A stretch of DNA of 64,000 bases from Membranipora membranacea (GCA_914767715.1 OU612065.1:34968001-35032000); one strand, 5' to 3'; counted from the stretch's first letter, positions 38,401-50,698 are shown. Made by a program: numbers and translations. The notes: generated from the letters alone by a model not told the origin.

Positions 38401-41400
38401 GATTATTAACATCAGATTTAGTTTATCATAAATCAGGTTAGGTAATGGCAATGCTCATAAGCTATATCAGGTCTTCAAAGGTGTTCACCGGTACGGTTAT
38501 GTGTGAAAAAAGTGTGGAATTCAAATTATTACTGAGAGAAAGCTGTAAATGAAGCTATTTGTGGCTTGGGCACGATGGATTATCTAAACTGTGATATATA
38601 AAGCGACTGTTTTTGTCCAAGTCGAGTATTACACATTGAATGTGTTCGAGATTTTGCTAATAAAGCTGTCTCTGAATATATCAGTGATTGTATAACACAA
38701 CCTACAGAGAAGCATACTAAAGTCATCACTTGTCGGGGGAGGAAGGGTTTGGGGGAGGGGGCTCCAACAATCACTCCGCTGCATGCCAAACACATTTGGC
38801 GTACTTTGAGGGGTAACAGTTAGCCTTTATTCTTTTTAAAATAAAAAAAAAGTTAAATATCAACCATTCAAACTCGAAAAGGTCATTTCTGTCATCACGA
38901 CCACCACGCTGTATTGACATACCTTGTATACATTAAAACTTTGCATGTTAAATTGTGATAATGCCCTACTATGTACTATACTTATATACCTAGCTAGCCG
39001 CTCACTATAATCCCTTAGCTAAGCTACAAAGTCAGACTTACAATCACAGAGTAAGGAAATTAAACCCTCATTTTAAGTCTTTTATGTGCTGCCAGCAAAC
39101 AACTTATAGCTGTTTGTGATTCAAACCACCAACTCAGCATTTATTATATTGATAAAGTTATTACTTAGGTTCCTTAAGTTTTTGGTTAAATTCTGGGCTA
39201 TAATGTAAACTATTAAGTATATACTTAGACCTGTTTCAAACCCTTTTATAGGAAGTATCCTCAACCCTCACTGTTTTGTATGTCATAATCCTGAGTGTTT
39301 TGTACAATGTCATTGGTGTTCACCGTTAGTTATTGGAAATTTGTCTGTCTTGCATTGTGATCGTTCTGCTTAGCTGTTACTTTTGAAGCACTCCTGTCCA
39401 TAGACTCAAATTCTAATAGAGGAAATGCTGGGGGGAGGCAATAATATCACCAAATGTTGTGTGTGGATCATAAAAAAATTGTTATGAGGAAACATGAACG
39501 GTCGGAATGTTCAAAGTGTCTTATTGGTTTTCTTATCCATCCTATGTTTGTTTTAGATATTGGACCACTGGTTGGTGGCGCTGTGCAAAAATCATTCAAT
39601 GACAAAGCTGGAGTTGATGATGCGTTTGATCAGCTTTTGGCACTGGATCCCTGTAAGTTATATATATATATATATATTATATTATAGAATATATATTATA
39701 GATTATAGTATATATAGATAAATCATGTATATGCAGTATCCTTGCAAGTTATAGGGGTTGTGTAAACCAATTTTTGATTATACGATGATATGGGTTTTGG
39801 ATGTATGACCATAAAAGAAAGGCAAAGTGTTATAACAATTAACAAATCAGACACGGCTCTGAAATCAGAAGAAAAAAAAAGTTCTTTGCAGTGCTGCCTC
39901 TCTTGATGGCTGACAAGCTGTCAGCAGGTATCCCTGCAGAATTAAATTATTGGGCAAGGTGCTATACTCGAAAGTTGCAAGTGAACAGATACAAGAGAGC
40001 TTGGGTATTTTTAATTTGCTACATTTCAAACAGTCTGACCATGCTATGATTTGCATTTCAAACCATAACGGGTACTTGCTGTTCCATGGCCGGTACTGAT
40101 AAACATCCAGCCATGTGCCAAAGAATAAATTATGAAATTCCAAATAGTGTGCGCTATTGTGAATGCAGTAAATTATAACTTTTTTTTTCAGTGGTCAATT
40201 GTTTAATTTCTTAATTTTAAAGTTCGTAATGTCTGAAATGTTGACATAAACTGAAACCATGGCCTAACAGACCAAAGTTTGTTTTTCTACCTAATCAGTA
40301 TGAACAATGAACTAAAGTTTAGTTCATTGATATGAATAGGTGTTGTTATTTTAATCTTCGGGCATATTTCAGGGTCTCTTTGAATTTATTCAGAATAAGT
40401 GCAATATTTCTCTCACATCAGACACTTTCTGGTGTTTCTACTGGTAAATTCTATGCTAATGGGAAGACAATAAAGCTCTTTTGCTCCAAGTCTTGAGTAC
40501 TTGTACTGTTGTTCTCAGGTTTAAAAGTGATATCATACTAGCCTGTCTTGACAAGCTTTGTTCGGTGGGGGGGGGACAAAGTTTGTTCCCCCCACCGAAC
40601 AAAGCTTGTCAAGACAGGCTAGAGGGGCTAATTAATTAGGAGAGTCCTTTTGACCACATGTTGGTCAAAATATACAGTGCAATGACTTCTGCTTCTCTCC
40701 AGTATAAGGAATTCATAGATCATATCTTTCGATAATGCCTTTCCATAATTAGCACAAGAATCAATAAAATCTTCTATGCTCTCAGCTGCTTGTTTACCTG
40801 GTGCCGTGGTGATGTATTGTGACTGTCCAATAATGACATTTATTGATCGATGCATTTGTAGCTTATTTTCTCAGTAGGTTGAATTAAGCTGGAATGTCTG
40901 GAAGCTAGAAGCGCATTTGAGATTCAAGATTAAAATTCAAGCCTTCAAGTATTCTGCCTTTACTGTAAGACATTAGTGTCATGTATAAGTAATATAAAAT
41001 CACATTTTTTCTTACCTCAATGATTAACGAGACAACTGGGGGGTGCTCCATTTTCTCACACTGAGTAATGCTACAACCTCAGTAGTAGTTTAGGGAGGAG
41101 GGATGGTGTGAATTGTCAAAAAAGCTGTGTGTTTTGGTTACCATGATCCAACCCTCTAACTTTATAGTACTTGGTTCGATGATCGACGACCTGACTGATG
41201 TCAAGGACACTAAGACGGCCATATCAGCTTCTGTAAACACTCTCACGACCTCGATGACTGACCTTGGAAACGACATTGATGCGACCTTTACTACCTGTGG
41301 GGCAACCTGTGGAACGGCTCCTGATACAACTGACCTGAAAAGTGGAAGTAACTTTGATGAAAGCAGCGTAAGTTTCGTCACAACATGGTGACTCGGTATA

Positions 41401-44400
41401 GCATGTGTTGACAGACTCTTGGGTTTCATTTATTTTACAAACATGAAAGCTTAGCTTTGTTGAGTTTCTCATCGTATCTTCTGGGTAGCTAAGTAAGTAG
41501 GACACTAATATTTAATACTGACACAAATGTGGTCATTAATAGAGCTGTGGGAGACTTCATACAATGAGCCATACCATGTCTATATGTATCATGATGTCAA
41601 TGTAATGCTTTTGCTTGTTTTAGATGCCCTCATTCGATACAGAGTTATCTAATCTGGAAAATGTTCAGAGTCAGAACATAACAGCTATGGTACTTGATGG
41701 CAAGGCACAATTTAACAACATTTCTAGCATCGTTGAGACATCGGCATCCTCCGTCACAGATAGTAAGTGAATTAGAGGCAGCAGGTGACCTTTAACTACT
41801 CCTTTATCTGTAAACTTTCCAGGAAAACAAACAAATAAATATAAATATATAATTTTAAATTTCAATGATTGACCATGTAGAGGTGACTTGAATACATTCC
41901 TGCTTTTACTCCAGACACTTGATTGCTCTCGATCGCTGCTGCACACAATATCACGCAAAGTCGGCAGTGAAAGATGTAAGAGAAGCAGCAAGTCATCAAT
42001 AACAATGCGCTGCAAAGTTACTTATACCAAATACAATTGTGCTAAGGTATTGCTTGAAATGCTGAGGTACTGATGGGAGCAGCAAAGAAAACAGTCGGCA
42101 TAACTCTGTATATCATTTGATTTTCATCCCGATATTAGGAAGAAAGAATCTATTTTTAGTACCTAAAATAAAAAGAATGTGTAAGATGGTTTGGTAAGTT
42201 TGATGTCTGTGACATGTCGTCGCGTTTATTTTCAGGTATCAGAGACATGGTCGGTCAATTTGATTCCGTGATATCAGGTGCGCTGGGCTCTGTGACAGAC
42301 ATGTTCAGTCTATTCGACACCATCACAAACATGACAGTCATTCTGGAAGATTTAGAGAATTTACCGATAGCTGGGGAGCTTACTCTGGGTGGAGTGGAGA
42401 GATACAGGTACTGTGCCCGTTCCTTCCTCTCATACCTGTCACTTTATCCAACTATAAATATAAATATATACAGTTGTCAGTCTCTGGCTAGCAATCAAAA
42501 GACTAATTTCAAAAATTATGCTGCAGTTGTTGGAGCTTATTGAGAAAGCCAGACGACTCGATGAAGATTGGAGATGCATTGGGATACTTGATTATTTGTG
42601 TCAGATTTATTTCAGTCTAAGAAACAACTTCAGGAAAGTTTGACTTCATATGGGGCGCCTGTATAAAATGATGTCAATATTTTGCAGGTGGATGGGCGGA
42701 GTTGGCCTGACATGTTTCGTGCTGCTCATTCTCATACTACAGTTTATAGGATTACTCATGGGCTGTACATCATGCTGCTGTGGGTCTGAGAAGCTACCGA
42801 CAGAGAGAGGGGGCCTCGGTACCTGCGGTGGATATTTACTCATGGCGTAAGTTTACTGAGGCTATATTTGTTTGACTAAATAAACCAAAATTTTCAGTGC
42901 ACACTTTATAATTTTGTGTAATGCAATGTTTAGCTTTAACATATCATTCCCTACACACAAGGAAACCATCTCATATTAGATTTCAGATATATCCGAACAA
43001 GAAAATAATTAATCCTGTGTTTAAACTGTGACAGAGTAAATTTTCCATAGCCCATATCATCCTGTGTAGTCAGCAGTCAACAATGCATGGTGTGAAGAAT
43101 TGAGAAGAAATTTATCATAATTAGAAAATTTGTAAATGGAATGGCCTTTCAGATATGGGGTTTTTCTCCTGGGAAACTACTGATTAATCTTAGTACCACA
43201 CTAGTACTTCAAATTCTCTGCTAACTAAGCACTATCTATTTTCATTTCATCTCTTTCTAACTATTGCTTGTGATTGCTAATGATTGTGCGCTGTTATTAT
43301 TTCGATATTTCCATTGCAAAAATACCCATTTCATCTAAGTTAAACCATTCATTTAACTTTTCATGTTTATCCTGCAGGTCAGCTGGATTGGTGTTTATAT
43401 TTGGAGCTCTGATTTGTTTGCTTGTGTGGGTAACCTATCTCCCCGGCGCTCCTATGGAACAGCTTCTCTGTAAAAACCTCAGAGACCCGGAGTACACCAT
43501 CTTCACCGATGTAAGTAGCTTATTCTCATTTTCGTCGAGTAATTTTGATGATTTAGATGAAAAGATAATACAGCAAGGCCATCCCCACAGAGGGCAGACA
43601 AATGCAGACGGCAGGAAAAATAACAATTGCTATACCAACATGGCTTTCTGTCTCAGGTCCACAGAGTACTATTAGACAAATTGTGGAAAATTACATGCTT
43701 CTAAAATCCAACTATAAATTGATGTTGAGAACTTGAGAGGTGCTAATGGAAGAAGAAAGGAATGAAAAAATGAATTACAAAAATTTGTCCGAAGACACAT
43801 CATCATTATGGTAGCTTCTGTCTCAAAAGCTTACGGTATTATTAAAGTGTGTATCTGTTACAGCTGATTGATGGTGGAGATCCCGCTGACGGACCTCACA
43901 GCACTCTCCTCGGCGATCAGAGTGGATATACACTCGGGCAGATGGTGTTCAATAATGACTCCATACCCCTCACCGTCAAAAGTTTACTGACAGACTGCGG
44001 TAATGACGCTCCTGCCTGGGAAGCTCTGTATGTCAGCAATTTCTTCAATCTTGATGAAGTGCTGGATTATGGATCGGTAGGTTGTCTGGTAGTGTGTGTG
44101 TGTGTGTGTTTGAATGTTTGAATGTTGGCTAAAAATGAGATATCTAAGTGTCCGGACTGAGGTGATGCAAGTGGCTAACTACTACCAAACTGAAAGGAGC
44201 TGCTCGATGGCTGTTGTTTGCAAATAGGTTGGATATTATATTTCACTTTTGACATACAAGGCAATTATTGATTGGCTATTGACCCTATGATATTAAGAGT
44301 AAAACAATAATACTAGAAATGCTGCGATCATAGATGCCACAAAACTCCAGGGGTGTATATAAAAAGATGATATGTCAATAAAATCTGGCTTCACCGGGAT

Positions 44401-47400
44401 TCGAACTCGGGCCTCTCGTGCAAAGCCATCCAATCCAGGTGTTTAAATTTAATGATGTAGTGGGGGTAAATAGTAATAAGTAGGTTCTGTAATAGAACAG
44501 TTAAACCTCCAAGTAGTAGTCTTACTCCTCCATTGTCACTGTGGTCTAAGAATCAATCTGACTTCTCGGGATTTGAACTTGACGTCGGTGATCAAACAGG
44601 CCAACCTCTCGGCCGCACCAGCCCGCAGAAGCTCACAGATTTAAATTGGATATGAATGGGTAAAGTAAGCTGTTGTTTAATATTTTCAGTTTCATTGCAC
44701 CCCCAATTGATTTCAAGCTTTCCTGGCACATATCAGGCAAAAGAAAACAGGACTGTGATTCAGCCATTTCTTCTATTTTTTTTCAAAAACACTTTTTGAA
44801 AAAGTGATATGAGCCATTGGGTATTGGTTTCTTTTATTTTATACACATGCATTTATCATAAAATAAAAAAATAGAAGTTATGTAGATTACTAGTAGCACA
44901 TACTCGCAGCTGGCTTTGGTTGGATTGGTTGTGCTGAAAATCTGATCCAGATTCAACAACAAAATAAGGTGCTCAATGAATAAGAAATAAATTGAAAACG
45001 GATTCATGTCTTACAATAATATATTCTATTTTTTACAGACGGCAAGTATATGATATTCATTGTTCCACTGTGTTTTCTTTGTAATTTAAAAAAAATTGTC
45101 TGATGATGGCCCTGAATTTCCAGCGAGCAGGTAACTGCTAAATGAGTACCTTGAAGTGCTTGAACCTGGAGCCCAATAAGGTCACACCCTGAGTTAATAT
45201 GTCTAACGATAGCTAAATCACCACTATTGCCCTTGAATGCGAAGATGTAATTTGGGTCAACTGTATTGTTGTTCACTTTTTTTTGTAGACACAGTTCTTG
45301 TATAGTCTAGCAGTAGAACCCGAATTTAGTAACCTTCATATATAAGTTTGAAGTTTTGAAAACCAAACTTACTGAAAAGGAATTACCAATTCTCTGATGT
45401 TTTTCTCCTTGTATGTCTAAAGCTGTCTGACTGACTTAACTTGTGAATTGGAACCATGCCACCAGTTTTCATGAATGTTTATTTTGTAGACAATTGATGT
45501 GAACACACAGATCGACTCCCTGAGTGTAGATCTATCAGCCCTCACCATTCTCGACTCAAACACAGAGTCTCAGATAACTGATATGGGCGACTCCATAGAT
45601 CTGATTGATTTTGATGGCCTGATCACCGCTCTGGATGTAGACACCGCCACCGCTGACTTTGCAGCGCTGACAACTGCTCTACAGGGTGCTATTGATGATA
45701 TCGATAATAGTGGACTTACTGGTCTTGGAGCCGTGAGGGTACGTTATTTACTTGTACACTGTAAACATGAAAAATTTCAATTTTCAAGTCATATCGCCAC
45801 CAGAACAAGAAACAAGCAAGCATTTTACCCGCCTTTAAAAGTGATAACTTTCAACCTATAAAAACCTTAAAAACGTTCACATTAATAACGGCAACTCCTC
45901 CAGATAAATGTTAGGTAAATGTTAAGTGGTATGACTCACTCTTACCAAAGTCACCAAATAAGGTACGGCAATCTACAGCTGTTGTTCCGATAGGAACAAA
46001 ATGTTGTGTTTTTGGGCGTAAGAGGTGGCTCAGTTGGTTAGAGCGCCGGACTTCAACACGCAAGTGTTGAAGGTCGTGGGTTAAAATCCCACTGCAGTCT
46101 ATCTTCTACTGGGGATTGGTTGGCCCCCAGGTGTGCTCCGACCTGCCTGCAAACTGAGAGCAAACTGGCGCAGATATTGCGGCCTCGCCATTAAGGCTTT
46201 AATATTTCGCCGCCCATGCCTGGAGATGGGCGAGTGATATGACATCCGATTTTAATCAACCTTTTTTAATCAACCTTTAATCAAACATAGAGTCAATAAT
46301 AATATACTTAATTATTGAGTGCATGGTTTCAACTAGTTAGTCCTGTGGGAAGGAAGGCTTTCAAGTTTTGGTAAAAGACAAGGATTCATATTGATAATCA
46401 TCTTTGTGATGATCTGTAGTCACATTGCCATTGGGTTGGGGGGGGGAACATCCAGCATGAACATCCAAATAAACAGCATGCCCATGCTGAACCTGGCCCC
46501 AATGCTCAACGTCCTACGTAGCCAATCTATAATGTTGGCTCTGCTGATAGGATTGGCTGTTGGCTCTCAAAGCTCACAGCCAACACATACACTGGCTAGA
46601 TCATATGTGTCCACTCTTAATCTACATCCATGCACAGCTAATCATCAGTAGAGTCTCCCCTCAAAGCCACACAGAGATGAAGAACCAAACAGTACACGCC
46701 ATTATAATTATCCTGTTTATCTGACACGTCTAAACAATGATCTCTCTTGAATCCTACATTACCTTCTGTACTTTCTGGTATAACTTTATATTATAACACT
46801 GTGGGACCATATAGTCAACGACTTATTATCATTGGTCTATAGGTCATTGGACTTTTTCGTTGTGGGTACTCTACTCTCTAGGTTGAAAATCATTTTGAGA
46901 AGTTTTTGCAATTTCTAGATCAAATTATGCAGAAATATAGATCTGCAATAGTATGATTGATATCTGGTCAAAAGAGACAACTTGACACTGTTTTTGAACA
47001 GAATCCAGATGGGAACTGTGTTCTAAAGGTTCCCCCTCTATATTTTTTTGCAGGAACTCAGTTCCAACCAGTTCCCGCTCACTCAGAACACTGCTTATTA
47101 TACTTTCAACTTTATATTTTCAGACCCAGTTGCAGAATCATATTACTGAGATTAACCGTATTGAGGGCGAGGAATACAAATGGGTCAGCGGAAACCAGAC
47201 GAACATGCTTAATAGCATCGTTAGTCTCAACGCAACCGCTGCCACTGTGCCTGATACCATCGACACTCTACTCGATACTCTGGATACAACTCAAGTGACA
47301 CTGCAGACTGATGGAGTCAACATTATCAAAAATGTGAGACTACCGCCTAATGTTACTATCGAGCAATGTAAACTGAATTAGTAAATATCACAGAGTAAGG

Positions 47401-50400
47401 ATATATCCTTACTCTGTGTAAATATTCAACTTGAGGGGCATAAAAATAACTTAATCCCTGAAAAGTTATTTGTAGTTCTCATAAATCCAAGAATTACTTC
47501 TTTGTCCATTATAAATCTCCTCAGGTCTAATAGCTAGCTAGGACTATCTATTGCAACTGGCAAGTAAAATTAATCCAGCTGAATATAAGCGTAAAGTTTC
47601 AAGTTTTAATTTCGTTGCAATATTTATACAGGAATCAAAGATATTTGCCAACAGAATTTTGGGCATAGCTGATCAGTTTGTTGAGTATGTGAATAAGACC
47701 ATACAACAGGATCTGGGTAAATGTAAGCCTGTACACAACTTCTATCAGTCAGTACTCGTCAACACCCTCTGTGGGTCTGTAGTGGATTCTCTGGTGAGTA
47801 ACTGTCATATACATACACATGTATATAATTACATATACATATACGTACGCATACACATATGTATATTTACATATGCATATACATACACATACATATACAC
47901 ATATGTATATGTAAGTGTATAGATATACACATACACATATACATATACATACATGCATACATATACAATAACATATGTGTATGCATACACATACGTTTAC
48001 ACATATATTTGTATATATTCATAAACATATAAATATACACTCAAGTGGGTCTCTTAGGGGATAAAAGAAAGTTCATTCATACCTGTGATTAGAAAACATG
48101 GAAACAAGTTGACTTTGTGTCTCCAGCGAGCGATCTATCTATATTTATTCATCTTCATAGTTGGTGAATGCAACAGAATTATTCCTTTATGAAGTAGCCA
48201 CGGATAAATTCTCTCGATTCAGTTGATTTCAGCAAATCTGACCCAACTATAGGTTACAACCAGCTAAAAATGAGGCACATAAAAATTGCATGCACGTATA
48301 TGAAAAGCGTAATATGTATGTTTTTTTAAGTTTGAGATTTTCTTATCGACAGAATGGTGTATGGTTCACACTGGGATGGTGTTTGTTCTTCATGGTATTT
48401 GGAACTATCTTCTCAGTGAAGTTGGCTAAGCATGTAAGAAAGATGGATGAACTTCACGAAGAGGACCAGTAAGTTCTATTCATAGCCTGTGGCCTGAGTG
48501 TTACTTACTGTTAAGTGATTAAGCGGTTATGATGGCAATATCTGACGCTTTTTGCTATAGTAGCGCCTCCCCATATGTCATATGATATTGAACCTTACTG
48601 GTTGAGAAAATCTTACCTTTTAGTACAGCTAACGGTTTCAACTGTGTCCATAGGCTATTCAAAGGTTGCTATGATGCTGTTAAAAGACTGGGACCTTCAA
48701 TATGATACCTAATATGGGGAGGCGCTACTATACTATTAAGCAGCTTGTTTTCAGGGTGGCATTAAATTGGCATTTTTAGTGACTTACTACTTTTTGGTGT
48801 TGGTTGCTTGATGTCAAAATCTACTTCATGTCATGAATGATTTTAGACCCCATGGCTATGATGGCATTGGTGCTCAAGGGTAACATTTTTCGTCAATTCT
48901 CCCATAAAATTGACTACGCGTTACCCCTAACCTCTTTAGCACATCTTGATTGGTCTGCTTTGTCTATTGTGAACTCAGAGTTGCTTCCCCTTATAAAAGA
49001 GGGGAATAACACTGAACGATGGCAAAGTGGGTTGATTAAGATCACAAACAGATGTAGATTTTAACATCCACTGTCGTCGCCCTTAAGGTATAGTAATAGT
49101 AACACCCTTAGCGGAAAAAAACAATTTAGGTAATCATATAATTTTATATACAATCGGAAAGCTCTCAATGTCAGGACCGCTGAAAACCAATTTTCGACGA
49201 TATCATGTCACATGTCACAGTGTTTGTGGTGTTGAGAGCTTTCCAATTATATATAAAACATCTGTGGTAGTTTCAGTTATAGTTAGATAAGTTGTGTAAA
49301 TGGGTGACCTGCGTAGTTTTCATCCTAGGATGGAAAATAGTTAGTGTGAGGGCTCAAGAACCTGTTGTTATGGTTCATAGAATGCTGCGGTACCCCTGAT
49401 CACAGCTGTTATGCCTTCTAACTGGTAATGAATTTATTTATAATATTTTATTAATCTGCTATTTTCGCAATGTTAGAGATAAAAAGGGAGATTATTACAA
49501 GAGGTAAACCTGTTTCCTTGGTTTTACTATTTTATCGCTTATTTACTTCACATTTAAAGGGGGATAATGGGGGATGATACACGAGATTTTTCAAATTTGA
49601 AGTGATCGGATGATAATGCACACTCATAATTACATAACACTGGGGAAGCCTTCTCTCAGCAGCCATAAAACAAAAGTGTGGCCTTTGAGATTAGGCTACA
49701 CTTGGGCTGCTGTTTGCTCTGAAAACTGGAACTTGTGCATTAAGGGAATCACAAATTCCCGATGCTGTTTGCATGTGTTATGAGTGGAACTAGTGTTCTC
49801 TAAAAACTGACACAGTGTGTTTGATAGTTGTTCAAATGGTGTCTCTAACTTGTACTGGACCATTGCAGAAAGTCTGCAGATAGATGGCAGAATATCGGGT
49901 ATAGCAGTTTTTTGCTAATCTGTCTTTCTGATGGCCATAAAAGATCATTGCAGTATCGAACATCAAATAATTCTTAATGATTAGCCTATTCTGCCCTTCG
50001 CACAGTTTCTCCGATTTAATAATCTAGGTAAAAGTTAGTTAGATATACGCTAGTAGGCTAGTCTTCCAATACTCAAATAAACTCGTATCACTTTTCAGAT
50101 CTGACACCTTTCTTGACGTCATTCCTATGATGGAGCCGACAGGATACGAATCACTGTAAATGCTCAGTTATTCAAGTTTCTTTGACTCAAACTTATTCTG
50201 TTATTTTGACTGTTTTTTCGATCTATAAAATAGCACCCCTAAGTTCAGATGAGGTCATTCTCATTCTCATTTGTTAATCTGTTTCTATTTTTGTTTGTAG
50301 CGGAGACAGCAATTATGGCCCAGGAAAGTAAGTAAAAATAATCAAAACTACTTTTATACAGTGCCGTTACCAAAACGACACAAGGTGGCATGATTTGCCT

Positions 50401-50698
50401 TTGATCTAAATTGCCATCCGCTTTTTTTCCCCAAGTCAACTTTCTGCTGAGCAGTCAAGGGGTACCAAATAAATAAAATCAAACATGATCTACAATCTCT
50501 AAAGGTATCTGACTGGTTGTTGAGAAAAGAATATATATTTGAGGAGTATTTTTTACCATTTACAAACAAACCAATACAAACACTTTGCCCTTATTTGAAT
50601 GCTCCAAGCAGCTTTGCGAAGGTTATTTAGTCAAAGACAAATAAGATCTTAACACTAACTGCTCTCTATTTTTCAGAGGAAAGGTTCACCCGATCTAA
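35424..50698 (+). CDS. Prominin (CD133-family) five-pass membrane glycoprotein
   Basis: Coding exons: 35424-35694, 36475-36533, 37007-37215, 37805-37925, 38296-38362, 39557-39652, 41168-41367, 41624-41762, 42236-42407, 42688-42846, 43378-43510, 43864-44076, 45490-45738, 47124-47333, 47632-47793, 48353-48468, 50099-50155, 50301-50327, 50677-50698. All phases agree; 893 aa, normal for prominins (about 850). The start has an in-frame TAA upstream at 35343-35345. Residues 1-21 form a signal peptide. Membrane segments: exon 3 (GACIVIGLLFILLFPLIGCC, followed by the Cys-rich first loop typical of prominin); the end of exon 3 into exon 4; exon 10; the exon 10/11 junction; exon 16. Two large extracellular loops carry many N-glycosylation sequons (NFT, NIT, NIS, NMT, NQT, NAT). 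The family marks cholesterol-rich membrane protrusions, microvilli and cilia; here that role is inferred from homology. Reading through the intron after exon 17 gives a stop at 50157-50159 and 878 aa. Confidence 0.95.
35817..35836. repeat. 20-bp perfect palindrome ACTATAGATATATCTATAGT
   Basis: A perfect self-complementary sequence in the first coding intron of prominin. It is followed by CTCTGGTCTCAC and preceded by GGTCTC, so GGTCTCAC also repeats directly around it. It shares the ACTATAG core with the palindromes at 8928 and 55203. Confidence 0.8.
35912..36025. mobile_element. Short palindromic MITE-like element in prominin intron 1
   Basis: The left arm from about 35917 (TAGACCAAGTTAGGTCC, then TTTGCCTGCATTCC) is the reverse complement, with mismatches, of the right arm ending about 36023 (GGAATGCAGGCAATTGG, then ATTAACCTTGTTCTAA). 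The arms are about 42 bp around a centre of about 25 bp. There is no coding capacity. A related copy lies at about 31.70-31.84 kb. Confidence 0.65.
39659..39680. repeat. TA dinucleotide microsatellite
   Basis: A (TA)n tract begins immediately inside the intron after prominin exon 6, within 10 bases of the splice donor. It is followed by degenerate TATA-rich sequence to about 39720. Confidence 0.9.
40538..40622. repeat. 35-bp perfect inverted repeat with a 15-nt spacer
   Basis: Bases 40538-40572 (beginning CTAGCCTGTCTTGACAAGCT) are the exact reverse complement of 40588-40622. The spacer itself contains ACAAAGTTTGT, so nearly the whole 85 bp is palindromic. It lies in the intron after prominin exon 6. 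The arms carry an unbroken G run and its C-run complement. Perfect identity points to a recent origin, such as a foldback insertion or a template-switch event. Confidence 0.95.
44092..44110. repeat. GT dinucleotide microsatellite
   Basis: A (GT)n run starts about 16 bases downstream of the donor of prominin exon 12. It causes spurious extension of the exon reading frame into the intron. Confidence 0.9.
44341..44445 (-). mobile_element. tRNA-derived SINE fragment
   Basis: On the minus strand the sequence contains a strong Pol III B box, GAGTTCGAATCCCGG, preceded by GCACGAGAGGCCC and followed by CCAGATTTTATTGACATATC. No matching A box is present, so the 5' half is lost. The tail resembles the sequence after the B box in the head-to-head copies at 56.7-57.3 kb, suggesting the same family. 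It lies in the intron after prominin exon 12. Confidence 0.6.
44553..44642 (-). mobile_element. tRNA-like SINE head
   Basis: On the minus strand a Leu/Ser-type A-box region (GTGCGGCCGAGAGGTTGG) is followed about 30 bases later by a B-box-like AAGTTCAAATCCC. The anticodon region is not foldable as a functional tRNA. It lies next to another SINE fragment of the same orientation, so these may be two independent insertions or a broken tandem. Confidence 0.55.
46018..46283 (+). mobile_element. tRNA-derived SINE, full-length copy in a prominin intron
   Basis: The head has a near-consensus A box (TGGCTCAGTTGGTTAGAGCG) and a degenerate B box (GGGTTAAAATCCC). The body contains GATTGGTTGGCCCCCAGG and CGCCGCCCATGCCTGG. 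The 3' tail is a short tandem repeat of TTTTAATCAACC units rather than poly(A), which suggests mobilisation by a LINE that recognises a repeated 3' end. A second copy on the opposite strand at 62946-63171 matches through head, body and tail. It lies in the intron after prominin exon 13. Confidence 0.8.
47805..48030. repeat. Low-complexity ATACAC/CATATA tract
   Basis: About 220 bp of alternating purine-pyrimidine sequence made of ACATAT and ATACAC words, starting just after the donor of prominin exon 15. Such DNA expands easily and may adopt non-B forms. The open frames across it, rich in Tyr, Ile and Val, are artefacts. Confidence 0.9.
48556..48732. mobile_element. MITE with about 37-bp terminal inverted repeats
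   Basis: The left end (TATAGTAGCGCCTCCCCATA, then a second block ending ATATTGAA) is the near-perfect reverse complement of the right end (TTCAATATGAT ... ATGGGGAGGCGCTACTATA). The element is about 177 bp and non-coding. TA dinucleotides at both ends fit a Tc1/mariner-type target duplication. It lies in the intron after prominin exon 16. Confidence 0.8.
49148..49255. repeat. Inverted repeat of about 22 bp, possible small MITE
   Basis: ATACAATCGGAAAGCTCTCA near 49148 and TTGAGAGCTTTCCAATTATA near 49232 are reverse complements with one or two mismatches, about 65 bp apart. It is in the same prominin intron as the MITE at 48556. No coding content. Confidence 0.6.

Noticed and set aside
43274-43675. 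133-codon open frame overlapping prominin exon 11
   Set aside because: Only 43378-43510 is exon. The rest reads through the acceptor and donor into intron sequence, which loses prominin similarity and coding character.
45004-45276. 90-codon minus-strand frame in a prominin intron
   Set aside because: No family resemblance and no splice context. The stretch is near repeat relics and is better left as intron.
46021-46095. A functional tRNA gene
   Set aside because: The B box is mutated to GTTAAAATC, no proper anticodon arm forms, and a second copy with the same downstream body exists at 62.9-63.2 kb.
47749-47958. Open frames in the ATACAC tract on both strands
   Set aside because: They are Cys/Val/Tyr or Ile/Tyr low-complexity translations of a microsatellite-like tract, so they are artefacts.
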